64,000 nt of DNA from Campylorhamphus procurvoides. Lineage: Eukaryota; Chordata; Aves; Passeriformes; Dendrocolaptidae. The position numbers and the translations under genes were made by a program. The first letter of the stretch is position 1, and every line of letters begins with the position of its first letter. This document shows positions 34,378 to 46,099 of this stretch, piece by piece. The notes under the pieces were generated by a model, which ran no database searches, was not told where the DNA came from, and was given only the letters and a program-made list of their open reading frames with translations. Location: positions 744,001-808,000 of the forward strand of contig WBMV01007712.1 of the NCBI GenBank assembly GCA_013396655.1, written 5' to 3'.

Positions 34378-37300
34378 CTGGAGAGAGATGGAAAACATTA
34401 ACTTTCACCTTACTGTTACATTTTTCTTTGTCTAGAAAGATTGCCTGCACATGTCATTACTGATTACAGCTTTTAAAACTTTAATATGCAGTATAACATC
34501 TTTAAATCACAAAACTCACATTTTGACAGGCCTGAACTTCAAGTATTCTTTCCCTCTCAGATATAAACTTTTCAAAATCATGAAAGTAATTACAGTTTTC
34601 ATCACAATTTTTCTTTCAGTTGCCCATATGCCAACAAACAATGCAAGTCCTATACTTCAAGCTAAGGATTTTGTCATTACTCACACTTTGTTTTACTTAG
34701 TATCTCTTTTCCTTCACTGCGGCATTCTAGGGAATCTTTCTCAGACCCCTGAAGCCAAAACTCTGTTTTCAAATTCAAGACAGCCTTTGTAAAGAAAAGA
34801 GGTGATACTTCAGCTTATATTTCAGGTTTAGTGGCCAAAAGAGAGCACCAGGAGTTACAAAGGAGGTCAGGTGGAGGATCTAATGGTGCTTTTTGGCCTT
34901 GTGGTCTGTGATCCTGGAGTGCTAGTCCATACCTAATTGCTGTGGCCTCAATGGTCATGTGGCCCTCAAAAAGTCATAAAAGCAAAAAGGGTTTGTTTTT
35001 CTTTAATCCATGTGTTTCTGAACTGCACTCCGAACTCTATATCAACAGCAGCAAAACTAGAAAGCAGAAAATGCTCGAGGATACCTACGAGAAGGCAGAA
35101 CCAAGCTCCTTGGAACTGATCTGTTTTCTAACAGACCCACAGGAAAAGAATGATGTAGCAACTGTATGATCAGACTTCAAAACGCCAAATGAAACAGGAC
35201 ACTGTACTAGGTGCTGTACATATGTTTATGAGAGTTCCCCATCCAGGAAGACTGTGATATTCAGTGTTGTCTCCAGGAATGATTAAAATATGTATTAGTG
35301 ATTTATTATAAGTGACTATTTCTTCTCTCTCGGGAGAGAAGCTGCAACAATTGAAAGAGATATTTAAATATTAAGATCACAGAATCTAACAAGAAACAGC
35401 AATAGAAAACCCAGCCAAGCGTTAATAAACATGGTTATTTTTCAAGGTTACAGCCATAATACATAATTTATGAAGCTTGCAGGAAGTTATCGCCTTGATC
35501 CATTAAAGTAACTTTATAATTCTTATTTAGTGGTTAGAAAAAAAAAGACTTTCTACAGTTGCCAAACTTCATGAAAGAAATTTCTAGACACATAAGATAT
35601 GATTCAATCCTATTTTGAGATTAGTTTCTTTTAAATATTTCATAAGTTTCTAAAAGCATTTGAAAACAATAAACCACACACATCCATCCCTCTATATGCG
35701 GACAGTAAATTACGATTGGCAGTAACCTTTCAGACAGTAACATCCACTTGCATAAAGATTTAATTAGATGCTTCTGCTAACCTGCTTTGATTGTGTCATT
35801 GACACATGCTTTTCTGAAGTACAGTCAAAGAAATGCAGCCCAAAAAAGATGAGCATATGTCAGCATTTGTTGTAAGATTGACAAATCAGCCTCAGCGATT
35901 AAATTAAAGAGAGCCATTCAAATGTACTTCCTTGGCCCTGCAAGTATATGTTGGTTCTGTGTCTTAACTTTCCTGCAGGCTTGTTTCTGTTAATGAGCTG
36001 ATATCTGTACCGAGTAGCACAGAGAGGCAATAGGAATCCAATGCCAAATTCCAGTGTTACCCAAGCTCCACCACGGAAAAGCTGTGATCATCTGGGTACT
36101 GGGGATCTGCTGGCTGCTTTAAATTCTGCAGGGCACCTGCTATGCTGCTGTGGCTCTCACAAGGTGTGACAAACATCTAATGTGACAAAAGACTTTATGT
36201 GCAACGCTTAATATACTTTTTATGCCTCCATGTTTGCTTTAGAAATAATGGACAATCAGATTAATGCAGTGTGTAAAACACATCATATAAACACATTTCC
36301 TGTTCTTTACTGCTCTGTATCAGCCCCATTACCACGCAGAATGTTGCTTACTGATGAATAATGCTTGATACATGGGATATCACATTTCCTTCTTCTCAAG
36401 AGCAGCTACATACTTAAAGCCAAATTTGTCATTGGTTATACCATTCAGACTTGTTTATTCATGCTGATGGCAGTCAAAATAGAAGTATTTTTTATCTTTG
36501 GAGCTGTGCAGTAGCCAGGGCTCTAATTCTTCCTAAAAGGGGCAGAATACTAAACTCTGAATCACAAGTTTGACTTTAAACATTATTCTGGTGAAATTGC
36601 ATGAAGATGCATTTAAACGTAGGTATATATTTAACTACCTTATTGAATAAAAATGGGCTTAATTTTGCTTAAGTATTTTCCTGCACTTTTTAGTCATGAT
36701 AAATATCGGAGCTACAGGGTTAAGGCAAATATGATTGGATCTGTAACATCCTTGGGAAAGCTGCAAGTTAACTTACAGAGCTAGATCATTATCATTTTAT
36801 GTATTTTAAAGATACTTATTCATATTGAGAAAGATACCAAAATAAGACTTGATTGACTAAATAGTTTTGCTCTGGTGTGAATTTTTAGGTAGTTATTATA
36901 TTAATATACCTTTACCAGACTATCATCTGGTTTCTCTTTCCTTTAGAAGATTGAATGTGACATGTCTTTGATCCCTTTTATCTTCACTGACTTCTTGATA
37001 TATTTACTCTAGTGAATGAGTATCTTAATTCTTGCTTCTTCAGGTTAAATTTTCATTAAAGTTCTTTTGTTCTTGTCCTGTCTGTAGTAGACTGTGAACA
37101 TATTTCAGACTTAATAATGTTCATACAAGAACATTGTCATAAAGGCAGATAATAGAGTTTCCTGGCGCCAAGTCTGCTATTTTGATGTTTTGGGTACTGT
37201 GATAATCCTTCCTATGTCATATGGCTCTGCTAAAGTACCTGGATTAATGCTCTGCTGATTTAAATAGATGCCTTGGAGTGTTCCGTTCCAGGGCATAATT

Positions 37301-37942
37301 TCCTTTATTAGTTCATCACAACTTCATACTGGTGACCTTCAAAGTCATAGTGCAAATTTATCTTCTTTCAGATTCCTCTTCAGAAAAAGTAATGACCCTG
37401 GGAAATGGAAGGCACTGAAAAATGTTGCCAAGGGTAATAAAAGAATCCTAACTTTCACAAAGTTTTGATATTGCCTCCCTTCAGCGTGTAAGGCCAGATT
37501 CTGAAAAGGCATTTAAGATTATACTTATGCATGTATAGTGTATATAAAGAGGGTAAAATTAGCATTTCTGTAAGTCTCTTGAATTTCCATGGCTGTAAAA
37601 TATTATTATTGACAGAAGGGTTTAACAAGAAAACATCTCTGCTTGTTTACAGAGGTACAAAGAAAACATCAAACCTTCCAGATAAAGTATTTGCAAAGTA
37701 CCTTTCATTTAGTGAACATATGTGCTACCACAAAAGAGGCCTAAGGAGAGAGAGAAACCTCCTTATTATGGAAGAAGTTATAAATATGTCCCCTCTGCAC
37801 CAAGTGACAACCTGGACAGGACAACTGAGGACACGAGTGTTCAGACTCTAATAAAGTGCAGACCTTTGCCGGGGTCCTGTGTCCTCACTAAAAGTCCTAA
37901 TGACCCCTAAGACATTAAAAGCAGCCTGAGGGAAAAGCTTAC
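34378..37942 (-). other. Intron 13
   Basis: This intron has donor GTAAGC and acceptor ctctccag. It contains a weak ancient SINE trace at 35195-35270. The plus-strand frame at 34451-34792, the longest in this intron, resembles no protein I know. Confidence 0.85.
35195..35270 (+). mobile_element. Ancient amniote SINE trace
   Basis: The run cactgtactaggtgctgtac, followed by atatgtttatgagagttccc, resembles the CTGTACTAGGTGCTGTACA module seen in old amniote SINEs and MIR-like repeats. Only about 75 bp is recognisable, so the family is uncertain. Confidence 0.4.
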
Positions 37943-38050
37943 CTGCACAATGAACATGGCTATGTGGTGAAACTCACCGCGGCCTCCCTGCTTCACTGGG
38001 ACAGTCATGAAGAACTTACTGCCATCCTTGGAGAAAACTGGCTCTTCATT
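37943..38050 (-). CDS. DPP10: DPP10 exon 13
   Basis: This 108-nt exon is phase 0 at both ends and encodes [20 protein letters not shown], then [16 protein letters not shown]. It is almost identical to human DPP10 as I recall it and forms propeller strands of the [11 protein letters not shown] type. The acceptor is cactttcag and the donor GTAAGC. Because both ends are phase 0, skipping it would keep the reading frame. Confidence 0.97.
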
Positions 38051-39120
38051 CTGAAAGTGTAAGATCATGTCAGCTTGTCACGCTTCCCATCAACCTTCTC
38101 AACAAAACATCAGCCTGAGTTCTTTCTCTCCTTGGTTTTGGTACTTGCTGCACTCATCAGTCAACTGGAGACAAATCCTTAGGTTTTAAATATATTCTGC
38201 TAGGCTGAACAAAACTGTGGTGGCCAAAGCCAAAGACAGTTCATGCCATGTGCAATCTGGCCCTAAAGCATTGGGTACAGCCCTTGCTAAACTCTCCCTC
38301 ACAAGGAAAGGTTTGGTAACCTCACTCCCAATGCAGAGGAGCTTTTCAGGATACTTCCCTTTACAGATTGACAATTTTTGACAGAGGTAAATCCTGCTAG
38401 TGATGAGGACAAACAACACTCTCAATGACTTAGACCCAGGGAAACATTACTAAGTATAAGCTTAACAATCACTGAATTTTGATAAAGTTGCATAGAAAAA
38501 ATAAGCACATCAAAGTGATATTCTGATGTGATACCATCTCTCCATGTCTAACTTCACACAGAAATATTAAATGAAAATGGCTTGCTATAAAAGCGTAGTT
38601 TTTTGTCAAAATGATTTCTCATTTGCAGGTTGCAAAATGAAACCTGAAATGTATTTTAAATGGAATGTGTCTCATCCATTTATTGGACAGTTCTTCTGAA
38701 GCTATGAAAATGGAATAATCTGCTGACATATTAGTTCAACATGTTTTTCTGGGTGTGAATTTAGAACGTTATACTTACGTATTCCAATTATAGACCATAC
38801 GACGTCTAATCTTTGGACTTCTTTAATTTGGTGAGGTTATTTTTTAATCAGAAAAAAAGCAGCACAGTATATAAGATATGCCTGGAATGAGATTCAACTG
38901 ATCTGTCCTTAACCATCCCAGAGTTAGTAGTTAATCAGCTGGTCATCTAAGTGCTTACTCAACTGAATGTAGACAGATTGGAAACTGAAGGCAATACTGC
39001 CTCCAAAACCCACAGAGGTGCCTCAGGATTTTATTAGCTTATAAAATGCCACATAATTAAATAAAAATGACAATGAAGCAATTACACATTATACACACAG
39101 AAATAGCATTTATGCTGTAC
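38051..39120 (-). other. Intron 12
   Basis: This 1.07-kb intron has donor GTACAG and acceptor actttcag. The minus-strand frame at 38186-38425 shows no similarity. Nothing else was seen. Confidence 0.85.
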
Positions 39121-39159
39121 CTGTTTAGGAAGCCACAGGTCTGACTGCATTTCATATTT
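39121..39159 (-). CDS. DPP10: DPP10 exon 12 (39 nt)
   Basis: This is the smallest exon that homology supports: 13 codons, KYEMQSDLWLPKQ, phase 0 at both ends. It corresponds to KYEMTSDTWLSQQ in human DPP10. The acceptor is ttttattttag and the donor GTACAG. Its length is a multiple of three, so its inclusion or skipping would not change the frame. Confidence 0.93.
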
Positions 39160-41287
39160 CTAAAATAAAAAAAAAGGGAAAAAATTGCTTTTATGGAATA
39201 ACTATAGATGAAAAATATTTCCCATATTCAGCAAAGGTCTCTAGGTATTTTATGGAGGTTTTTTCCCTACTGTGCTACAATCTTCATGTCCCTTTATTGA
39301 CACTTGCACTGAAACACAGTAATTTAATTACAAAGTCAGCTGCTTTATTCAGAGTTTTTGGTAGAACACCACAGGGGACCTAAGAATGCCATTTCAGTCC
39401 CTTCTGATTAGCTATCAAGCTTTACACAGGCAGTTCTATTTGTTTTTTACCTCTAGGCATCATCTGACAACTGGATATTTTAGGTCCTTCATCAACACTG
39501 GGCAAACAGCCAGCATCAAGCTCAAATTGTGAGACCTTTTCAAATCACAGTCTCGTTTTAATGGGTTGTAGTGTGGCATTAGTGATGAGAAAAAAGAATA
39601 AATACAAATGATTCTTTTTTACTACTTATACTCATTTCACATAATGCCAACTTTGTGGTTGGAAAAAAAACAACCCAAATATCATGCATTGTTGAAAAAA
39701 ATACATCATATACATCAATTGTTGAAAATTGTCATAGTCACACTGAAGTAATGAAAATTTATTAGCTATAGAAGAATCATAGGGCCTGAGAAATTAAAAT
39801 CTGTAGCTGTTAGAGCAGCTGGTTTTATACAGTACTCTTTGAGGCTGAGAAGATGTTCAAAATGCTGGGGAGGGGGGAAATTTACAGTTGAAATCAAATG
39901 GTGTGATACAATGCTGAATTCTCACAATAGGGCCTTTCCTCATCCATGAGTGATTTCAAGAGCATCCCCTTATCCCAGTGGGTGCAGCACAGGAACCATT
40001 CAGGGGCACAGACACGAGTCTGGTCTGAGCTGAGCTTACTACAGTGACAGCTCTCTGCCCTCACCCACTGAAAAATGTCCTTTGCTGCACTCCAAGTCTC
40101 CTGGAGTAGGATTCTCAGTCTCTCCCTCTTACATTTTGTCCTGGATTACAACTCCCTCCACACCAACTTCAGACAAGTCCAATTGACCTTGGAGGACACA
40201 AAAGTTTCCCTTTGAGAAGCGACTGCTTTCAGTGGTTCATGACCAACTTTCCTAACAAAAAGGTACAAGGCTTGCAGGAACCAGGTAAAATCAACCCAAC
40301 CAACAAAACCTCCATGGTCACACTCTTAACCCATATTTTGGGGGTCTATTCATAGTTTCTGAGTCAGGAAAAGCAACCTGCACTATGTTGCAAAAGAAGC
40401 AGACGAGCTCAGAAAATATCTCTAACACTTCAACATGACTGACTTCAGTAGCAGACACTGATGGGAGCCTTTTGACTCCGAGGCCAACATTAATCACTCA
40501 TAACCATTTACTCAGCCAAATTATACCCTCCACTTTGAAGCATCTGCTGGGACTGATATTAGCATGTATAGAAAATATTTATGCTTTTAGCTGGTTCTGG
40601 GAAGAGATCATGACTCAGAATGGGAAAGAAGCCAACTGCATTCAAGATGAAAATTGACTGTGAAAATGGAGAGATGTAATGCACGAGTGTCAGAAGTCAA
40701 ATTTGGGGTCAAGGGATGGAATGTGGCTATATTCAAATAGAAAAATATATTTCAGCTTGGCTTACATTCAAAAATGAAATATCCCTTTTGTCTTTCAATT
40801 TATTTTTTTCTAAAGTTATTCAATTCTGCTGTAGAAATTGAAGGAATTATCAGAGTTTTGCACTTTTTCCTTAAACATATGTAAGCTGTGAGAGACAGAA
40901 AGACCTAAAATGAAACTCCGTATGGGTAGAGAGGACAAACCAGTCAGCTGAAAATATCTGAGGGAAGACAAGATTGTCACTGCTCTAGTTATATCCCAAG
41001 TACACGAAGTTCAGCAACTGCAGTTTCCACTGAAGTTAATGAATGAACAAAGCTTAGTAATCCTGAAAATGTCACTCAAAGTTGCTAATTGCATGAAATC
41101 ATTTCACCACATTTGGAATTTTCTCACATCCATTTCCTCCCTGTTGACTAATTATATTCAACTTGCAACTACTGCATCTCCAAACTCATTTTCAAAAATC
41201 TTTTTCTGAATATGAAAACAAAATGCAGAAGAAACCTTTAAAAGAGATCTTAGGGAAAAAAAAAACAACAAAACCCATACAACTTAC
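39160..41287 (-). other. Intron 11
   Basis: This intron has donor GTAAGT and acceptor tattttag. It is AT-rich with scattered A runs and no recognised exon, repeat family or RNA gene. Confidence 0.85.
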
Positions 41288-41411
41288 CCTGCTACAAGCC
41301 CCAGTTGTGGTTTCACAAACTGTAAGGATGGAGATATTCTGAGCTCTGTTTAACCATCTCACCACAGCCTTGGTGTTGCTTACCCATTTCACCATGGTGA
41401 TATAATATTCC
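41288..41411 (-). CDS. DPP10: DPP10 exon 11
   Basis: This 124-nt exon encodes [20 protein letters not shown], then [20 protein letters not shown] and R. VKW-S-T-VVRWLNR-QN is the strongly conserved propeller motif of the S9B family. The sequon NIS (Asn about 342) matches a human N-glycosylation position. The cysteines at about 349 and 356 fit the family's first propeller disulfide. The acceptor is tttatttag and the donor GTAAGT. Confidence 0.97.
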
Positions 41412-44400
41412 CTAAATAAACATATGAAAACACAAAGTTCAGATCATTGATACTTCAGATCAGGCTTTTAAGAAAACCCAACATATATACAGTTCATTCA
41501 AATGCTGGATTTGTACTACATGACAGTGTCAGTACCGAGGGATGGACAAAATAACCCCCAATGTCCAGCATCTGTGTTCCTACAAGTGGACAGGCTCAGT
41601 CCCTCAGTGTGCTGTTCCACTGGGAAATTTTTGCATTTATATACAAACTTTACCAACTGTAAAACATGTTTGCCAATACATATGAACCCTGTACTTTCCA
41701 GCCACCTTAAAAACAAGGAATGCATTCCAACAGAAGACAGTATTTTCCTATGCCAAATACCTTCAGAAGACACACATTTTTACAAATGAATCCATTCCTA
41801 CTATCAAACAAGAACAAAAAAAAAAGTTCTGGAAGTCTGTAATCTCTGAGTGCATCTGGAGCGCACTTTAAAATGCCTTGTTATAAAATAGCAAGTATTT
41901 TATAATGGAACTTCTGGATAAAAGGGAAGTCCCACTCAGAACCAGTGTGTTTCTGCTTCTAAAAATAGCTCATAACTGTCTGTCCCTCAACAACCCTGGC
42001 TGAGGGAAAATCTGCCTCCCTCCTCCCAATGCTGCTAGGCTGTCAAGCTGGGGATGGTCCAAAAGAAGACCTGTTGCAGCCTGTCATGCCAGCCAGGCTA
42101 TTTGCTCCACTTCTGCACTGCTGGCTGCTGCTTTCACAGTCCAGCTGAGTTTTGTGCAACAGTGCACTGAGCTCGTCTGGAAACTCAGACCCCCTTTAAA
42201 ACAAGGGGCTTAACTTGAATGTAATTGGGCTTTTAATCTAATACTGATGGAGATCTCATTACTCTTTGACAACATGTATTTAATTATACATTCAAAAGCC
42301 TCCTTACTAGATCAAAGATGCTAAGCAGCACCAACAGCAAAGTTGTGTACAGCTCTGCTGCTGCACACAGGAGATGCAGGAGGCAGAAGTTCCCTGCAGC
42401 TTCTCCCAGCCCCAGCCTGGTGCTGCATTTGCAGAACAGACCTGAGCAGCCCATTATGCACACCTTTCTTTTGGCTTTTATATTTCACTTTTAGTAAACC
42501 AGAAATTTTCACATGTGGATGTCAGAACGGTAATTAGAAATGGTGACTTCAAGTGTATGCTGAGTCTAATATTTACACTTTTTTTTGCTTAAAAGAAGTT
42601 TTAACTTACTGAGGGGCAAAGATGTATGCCAAAAGCAAAACGCCAGCCAACACAGCCAAGAAAGCAATGATCCAAGAAACAAACCAAAGAGTGCAACACC
42701 AAATCCCAGGTAACTGGATCCCTGTATCAGAACTCAAGACACAGGAGTTGAAAACCTCTCCCTCTGCCACTGTGCCTTCATAAGGCCACCAAAACCAACT
42801 GCAGCTGGGAATACAGGAGCCCCAAGACAGCCAAAAGGAAATGATCAAAACATGTATATGAGAACTGCCTCCCTCTACCATTACTTAGACACCATGGTAA
42901 ACACCTAGAGCCAGCAGAACCCAAATTATCCCTGAGCCAAATTCTACAACAGAGCCTTGAAATGTTCCATTTGAAAAAGTCTTCAGTGAGGGATGGAAAG
43001 AGGAGATTTAATCATACAGAACCCAGTTAATATAGTAGTTAATAGTCCAAATCAAACCATAACATTTTCCATCACAGACATGAACTCCTTCAGCACTGAA
43101 ATAAAAGCAAAAGGTCACTGAATAATCCCTTTTTTCCCCTCTGCCATCAACTGTGCATAAAAATATATTCAAATTTCACTAGAGTATGAATTGTTTATCA
43201 GCAGTGTAGTGCAGTGTGTGTATCTATGTAGAAACACACACTCTTCTGAAATTCAATATTCCCTCCAGGTAACACTCCTTTGTAAATCAGAGCTTTGCAG
43301 TTATTGTTTCACACACACAGTGGATACAGAGCAGTAGTGCTGTCTCAGGTCAACAGACACAACCAAGCTGAAGTTTGTTGAATAAAATTGTATGTGCTAT
43401 TAGACTGGCTGGAACACTTAAATAAAACCAGAGAAGCCTGCAGGGCAAAACCTGTTCTAGTTCTGAGGCAGCTGCTATCAGTTTGCATCTCCAAACTTCT
43501 CAGGCTTTTTTGCAACCAATCTATTGTATTAGTAATGAAAATACGTGCTGACTCTTTCCCTCCAGGCCCAAATACACAAATGTATTGGGATTTCTAGACC
43601 CTCTGCATTCGTACACACACCAAGTGTCCCAGTAACCCACTTCAAAGAGAAAGACTATGACTGCTTTCCAGACAAAGGACTGAAGCAAGATATTAAATTG
43701 TGTTTGCTACTGAAGAAAACATAACTGTACACATGAAATGGAATCATCAAGGGGAAACAGTAATTGCATGCAATACAACCATGTGTTTAAAGGAAGGCTG
43801 TTAGTCTTTTTGTGGCATTAACATTGCCCAGTAGGTGGTACGTTTTTCTACAGAATAAAACTTAGAAGAGTAAATTTGCAAATGTTCTTACTATCTTTAT
43901 AACTTAATAACCTGAATAAAACATGGGAAATATTACCAAGCACCTTTACAGAATTACTGCAAGAAGTAAATGAAGGTAGAACACTGAATTTACTCAATCT
44001 TACATCAAGTTCCCACACGCCTTAAAATTCAGGGGAACAGTTTTCTGTCTTCAGAGGTTCTGCACCACCTCTGTTTTGGGCCAGTTGAGAATGTGTTACT
44101 CTTTGTGGTTATAACTAAGAGAAGCCCCTTTCCCTCCCCTTCGTATGGTCTCCTTGTGCCGGAATGAAACTCTCCGTAACAGCAGCTGGTTATGACCTGT
44201 ACAACAAGTATTCCCAAATTGTTTCTGCCCCAAAAGATCCATAAAACTATATGGGATAGCAAACCATTCCATTTAATTCTGAAAGTCCCCCATGACCTAT
44301 TTACTAATGACTCTGTAATGAATGGATTAGAAAGGTATCAAAATAAATTGACCGCTAAAAGTACCTACTACTTTTATTAAAAAAGCTAACACTTTAGGAA

Positions 44401-46001
44401 AAAATCTTCCAACCATTACAAACTTTAAAGATTCCCATTCTAGAAAAGCCTGTTCAAAGCTCATTCTTCATACCTGTATATATATTGATCTACGGATTTA
44501 TATGGGTTGATGACCAGTATGAGGACTACTACTACACTTCAAAGTCAGATGCCAAATTTACAGTAAAATTGGCTCACAATTATAAATTTTTTCTAAATTT
44601 TATAGCATGGACATTATACTTTAATACTTCGAATTAAGAAAAAACTAACTTTCCCCCAGGTTTAAGTAGATTTACTCAATCTTCTCATGCAGTAGCAAGC
44701 CAGAATTTTTAATATTAATATTATTTCAATTAAAGACAAACAATATCAAGAACTCAAAAGTCTACAAAGATGGTCCTTAAGGCTCACAAAAGAAATTTCA
44801 GAAATTTGGTTTCAGCTTCAAGAAGTAAAAAAAAAAAAGAAAAAAATGTTTTAAGGTACTAATACTAATTTATTTGAGTCTACTATTATTTTCCATCTGC
44901 TGAGGAGGCAGAATGAATGTGAAAAATCTATAGTGAAACCATAACATCTGAACAATGTTTTCAAGACTATTATTTTTCTTGGGGATTTACATACTGCTTT
45001 CTTACTTAACTTTTTCATGCCTTTTGACATTAAAGGGCAACTTTAATGCTGTTTAGAAAAATGAAGATGATGATCTTGATGGCAAGAAATCTCTTTCAGA
45101 TCTTATAGCACTATTTAAATTAATGAAGGGTTAGCAAGCAGCAGGAGATTTTATTGTTTTTCAGTAGTGGCCCATCAATAGAAAGAAAACACTTCAAAAA
45201 GAAAACTCATTCAAAATAATTTCTCTTACTAACACCATTAGTAAGCATTCCAGCTGACACAAATAATTGCAAGGCATAATTCACTATGAAATTATTCCTG
45301 CAATAAATTAGAGTACCTCCATTTGTGTAGAAGAGAGCTACAACCAACTTAAAACTGTTCGCAAGGGTTGTGAATAAGGGCCCACAGTTGACATCTTGAT
45401 TGTTTCAGGAATAATTGCCATAAAACATCTGGGGGGGCTTTAGGAACTTGAAAAAAACATGGCTGTATGCAGAGGATGGTTCCTTCAGCTAGAGGTAGCT
45501 TCATGTTTGCCCATCTTTTTCACACCATTCTCCACCTGAAAATTCCCTGAGTGAATAGGGGAAGTGGCACTTCTCTGGCCCTTAGACAGCAGCCACATCT
45601 GGACTGTAGAAACTGCTGTTGTTATTATTATTATATAGTATTTTAGGGCTAGGAAATCATCAGTATATGTATTGAAACCAGAATGGGAATTTAAGCAAGA
45701 TGACTTCAATTCCACAAAATGAAATACAAACACAGGAAGGGATGAAAACTTAATGTATTTCTAGCAAATTAGAACTTCTCAGGACATCAAATATGAGCAA
45801 ATCCCAGAACTCTGTGATTTATAAGAACAGCATCAGTCCAGTACAACTGTATTTTATTTTATCATTATACTTGGCCATGGGGACTGAAATTAAGGGCATT
45901 CCAGTCAAAGATAAGTGTTGTGCTGATGTAAAAAATCAATTATTAGCTTAAGAGACAGTTAGGTTAAACCAGATGTGTTTCAAAACAATGAAATTATATA
46001 C
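41412..46001 (-). other. Intron 10
   Basis: This 4.6-kb intron has donor GTATAT and acceptor tatttag. It has an A-rich tract near 44827-44846 and a short ATT repeat near 45620-45632. Frames such as 42606-42881 on the minus strand look like chance. No exon was found. Confidence 0.85.
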
Positions 46002-46099
46002 CTTGATTTAAAGCTGTCAGGTGGCATCAGTTCCAGTGTATGTGCTGGTCCATACAGATTAACTACAAACAGCTTTACTGTTGGGTTTGTTTGACCTGC
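46002..46099 (-). CDS. DPP10: DPP10 exon 10
   Basis: This 98-nt exon starts in phase 0 with AGQTNPTVKLFVVNLYGPAH, then TLELMPPDSFKS and a split Arg codon. It follows YPYPK of exon 9 to give the conserved YPYPKAG-xNP segment of the propeller. The NPT triplet is not a sequon because of the proline. The acceptor is ttttccaaag and the donor GTATAT. Confidence 0.96.
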
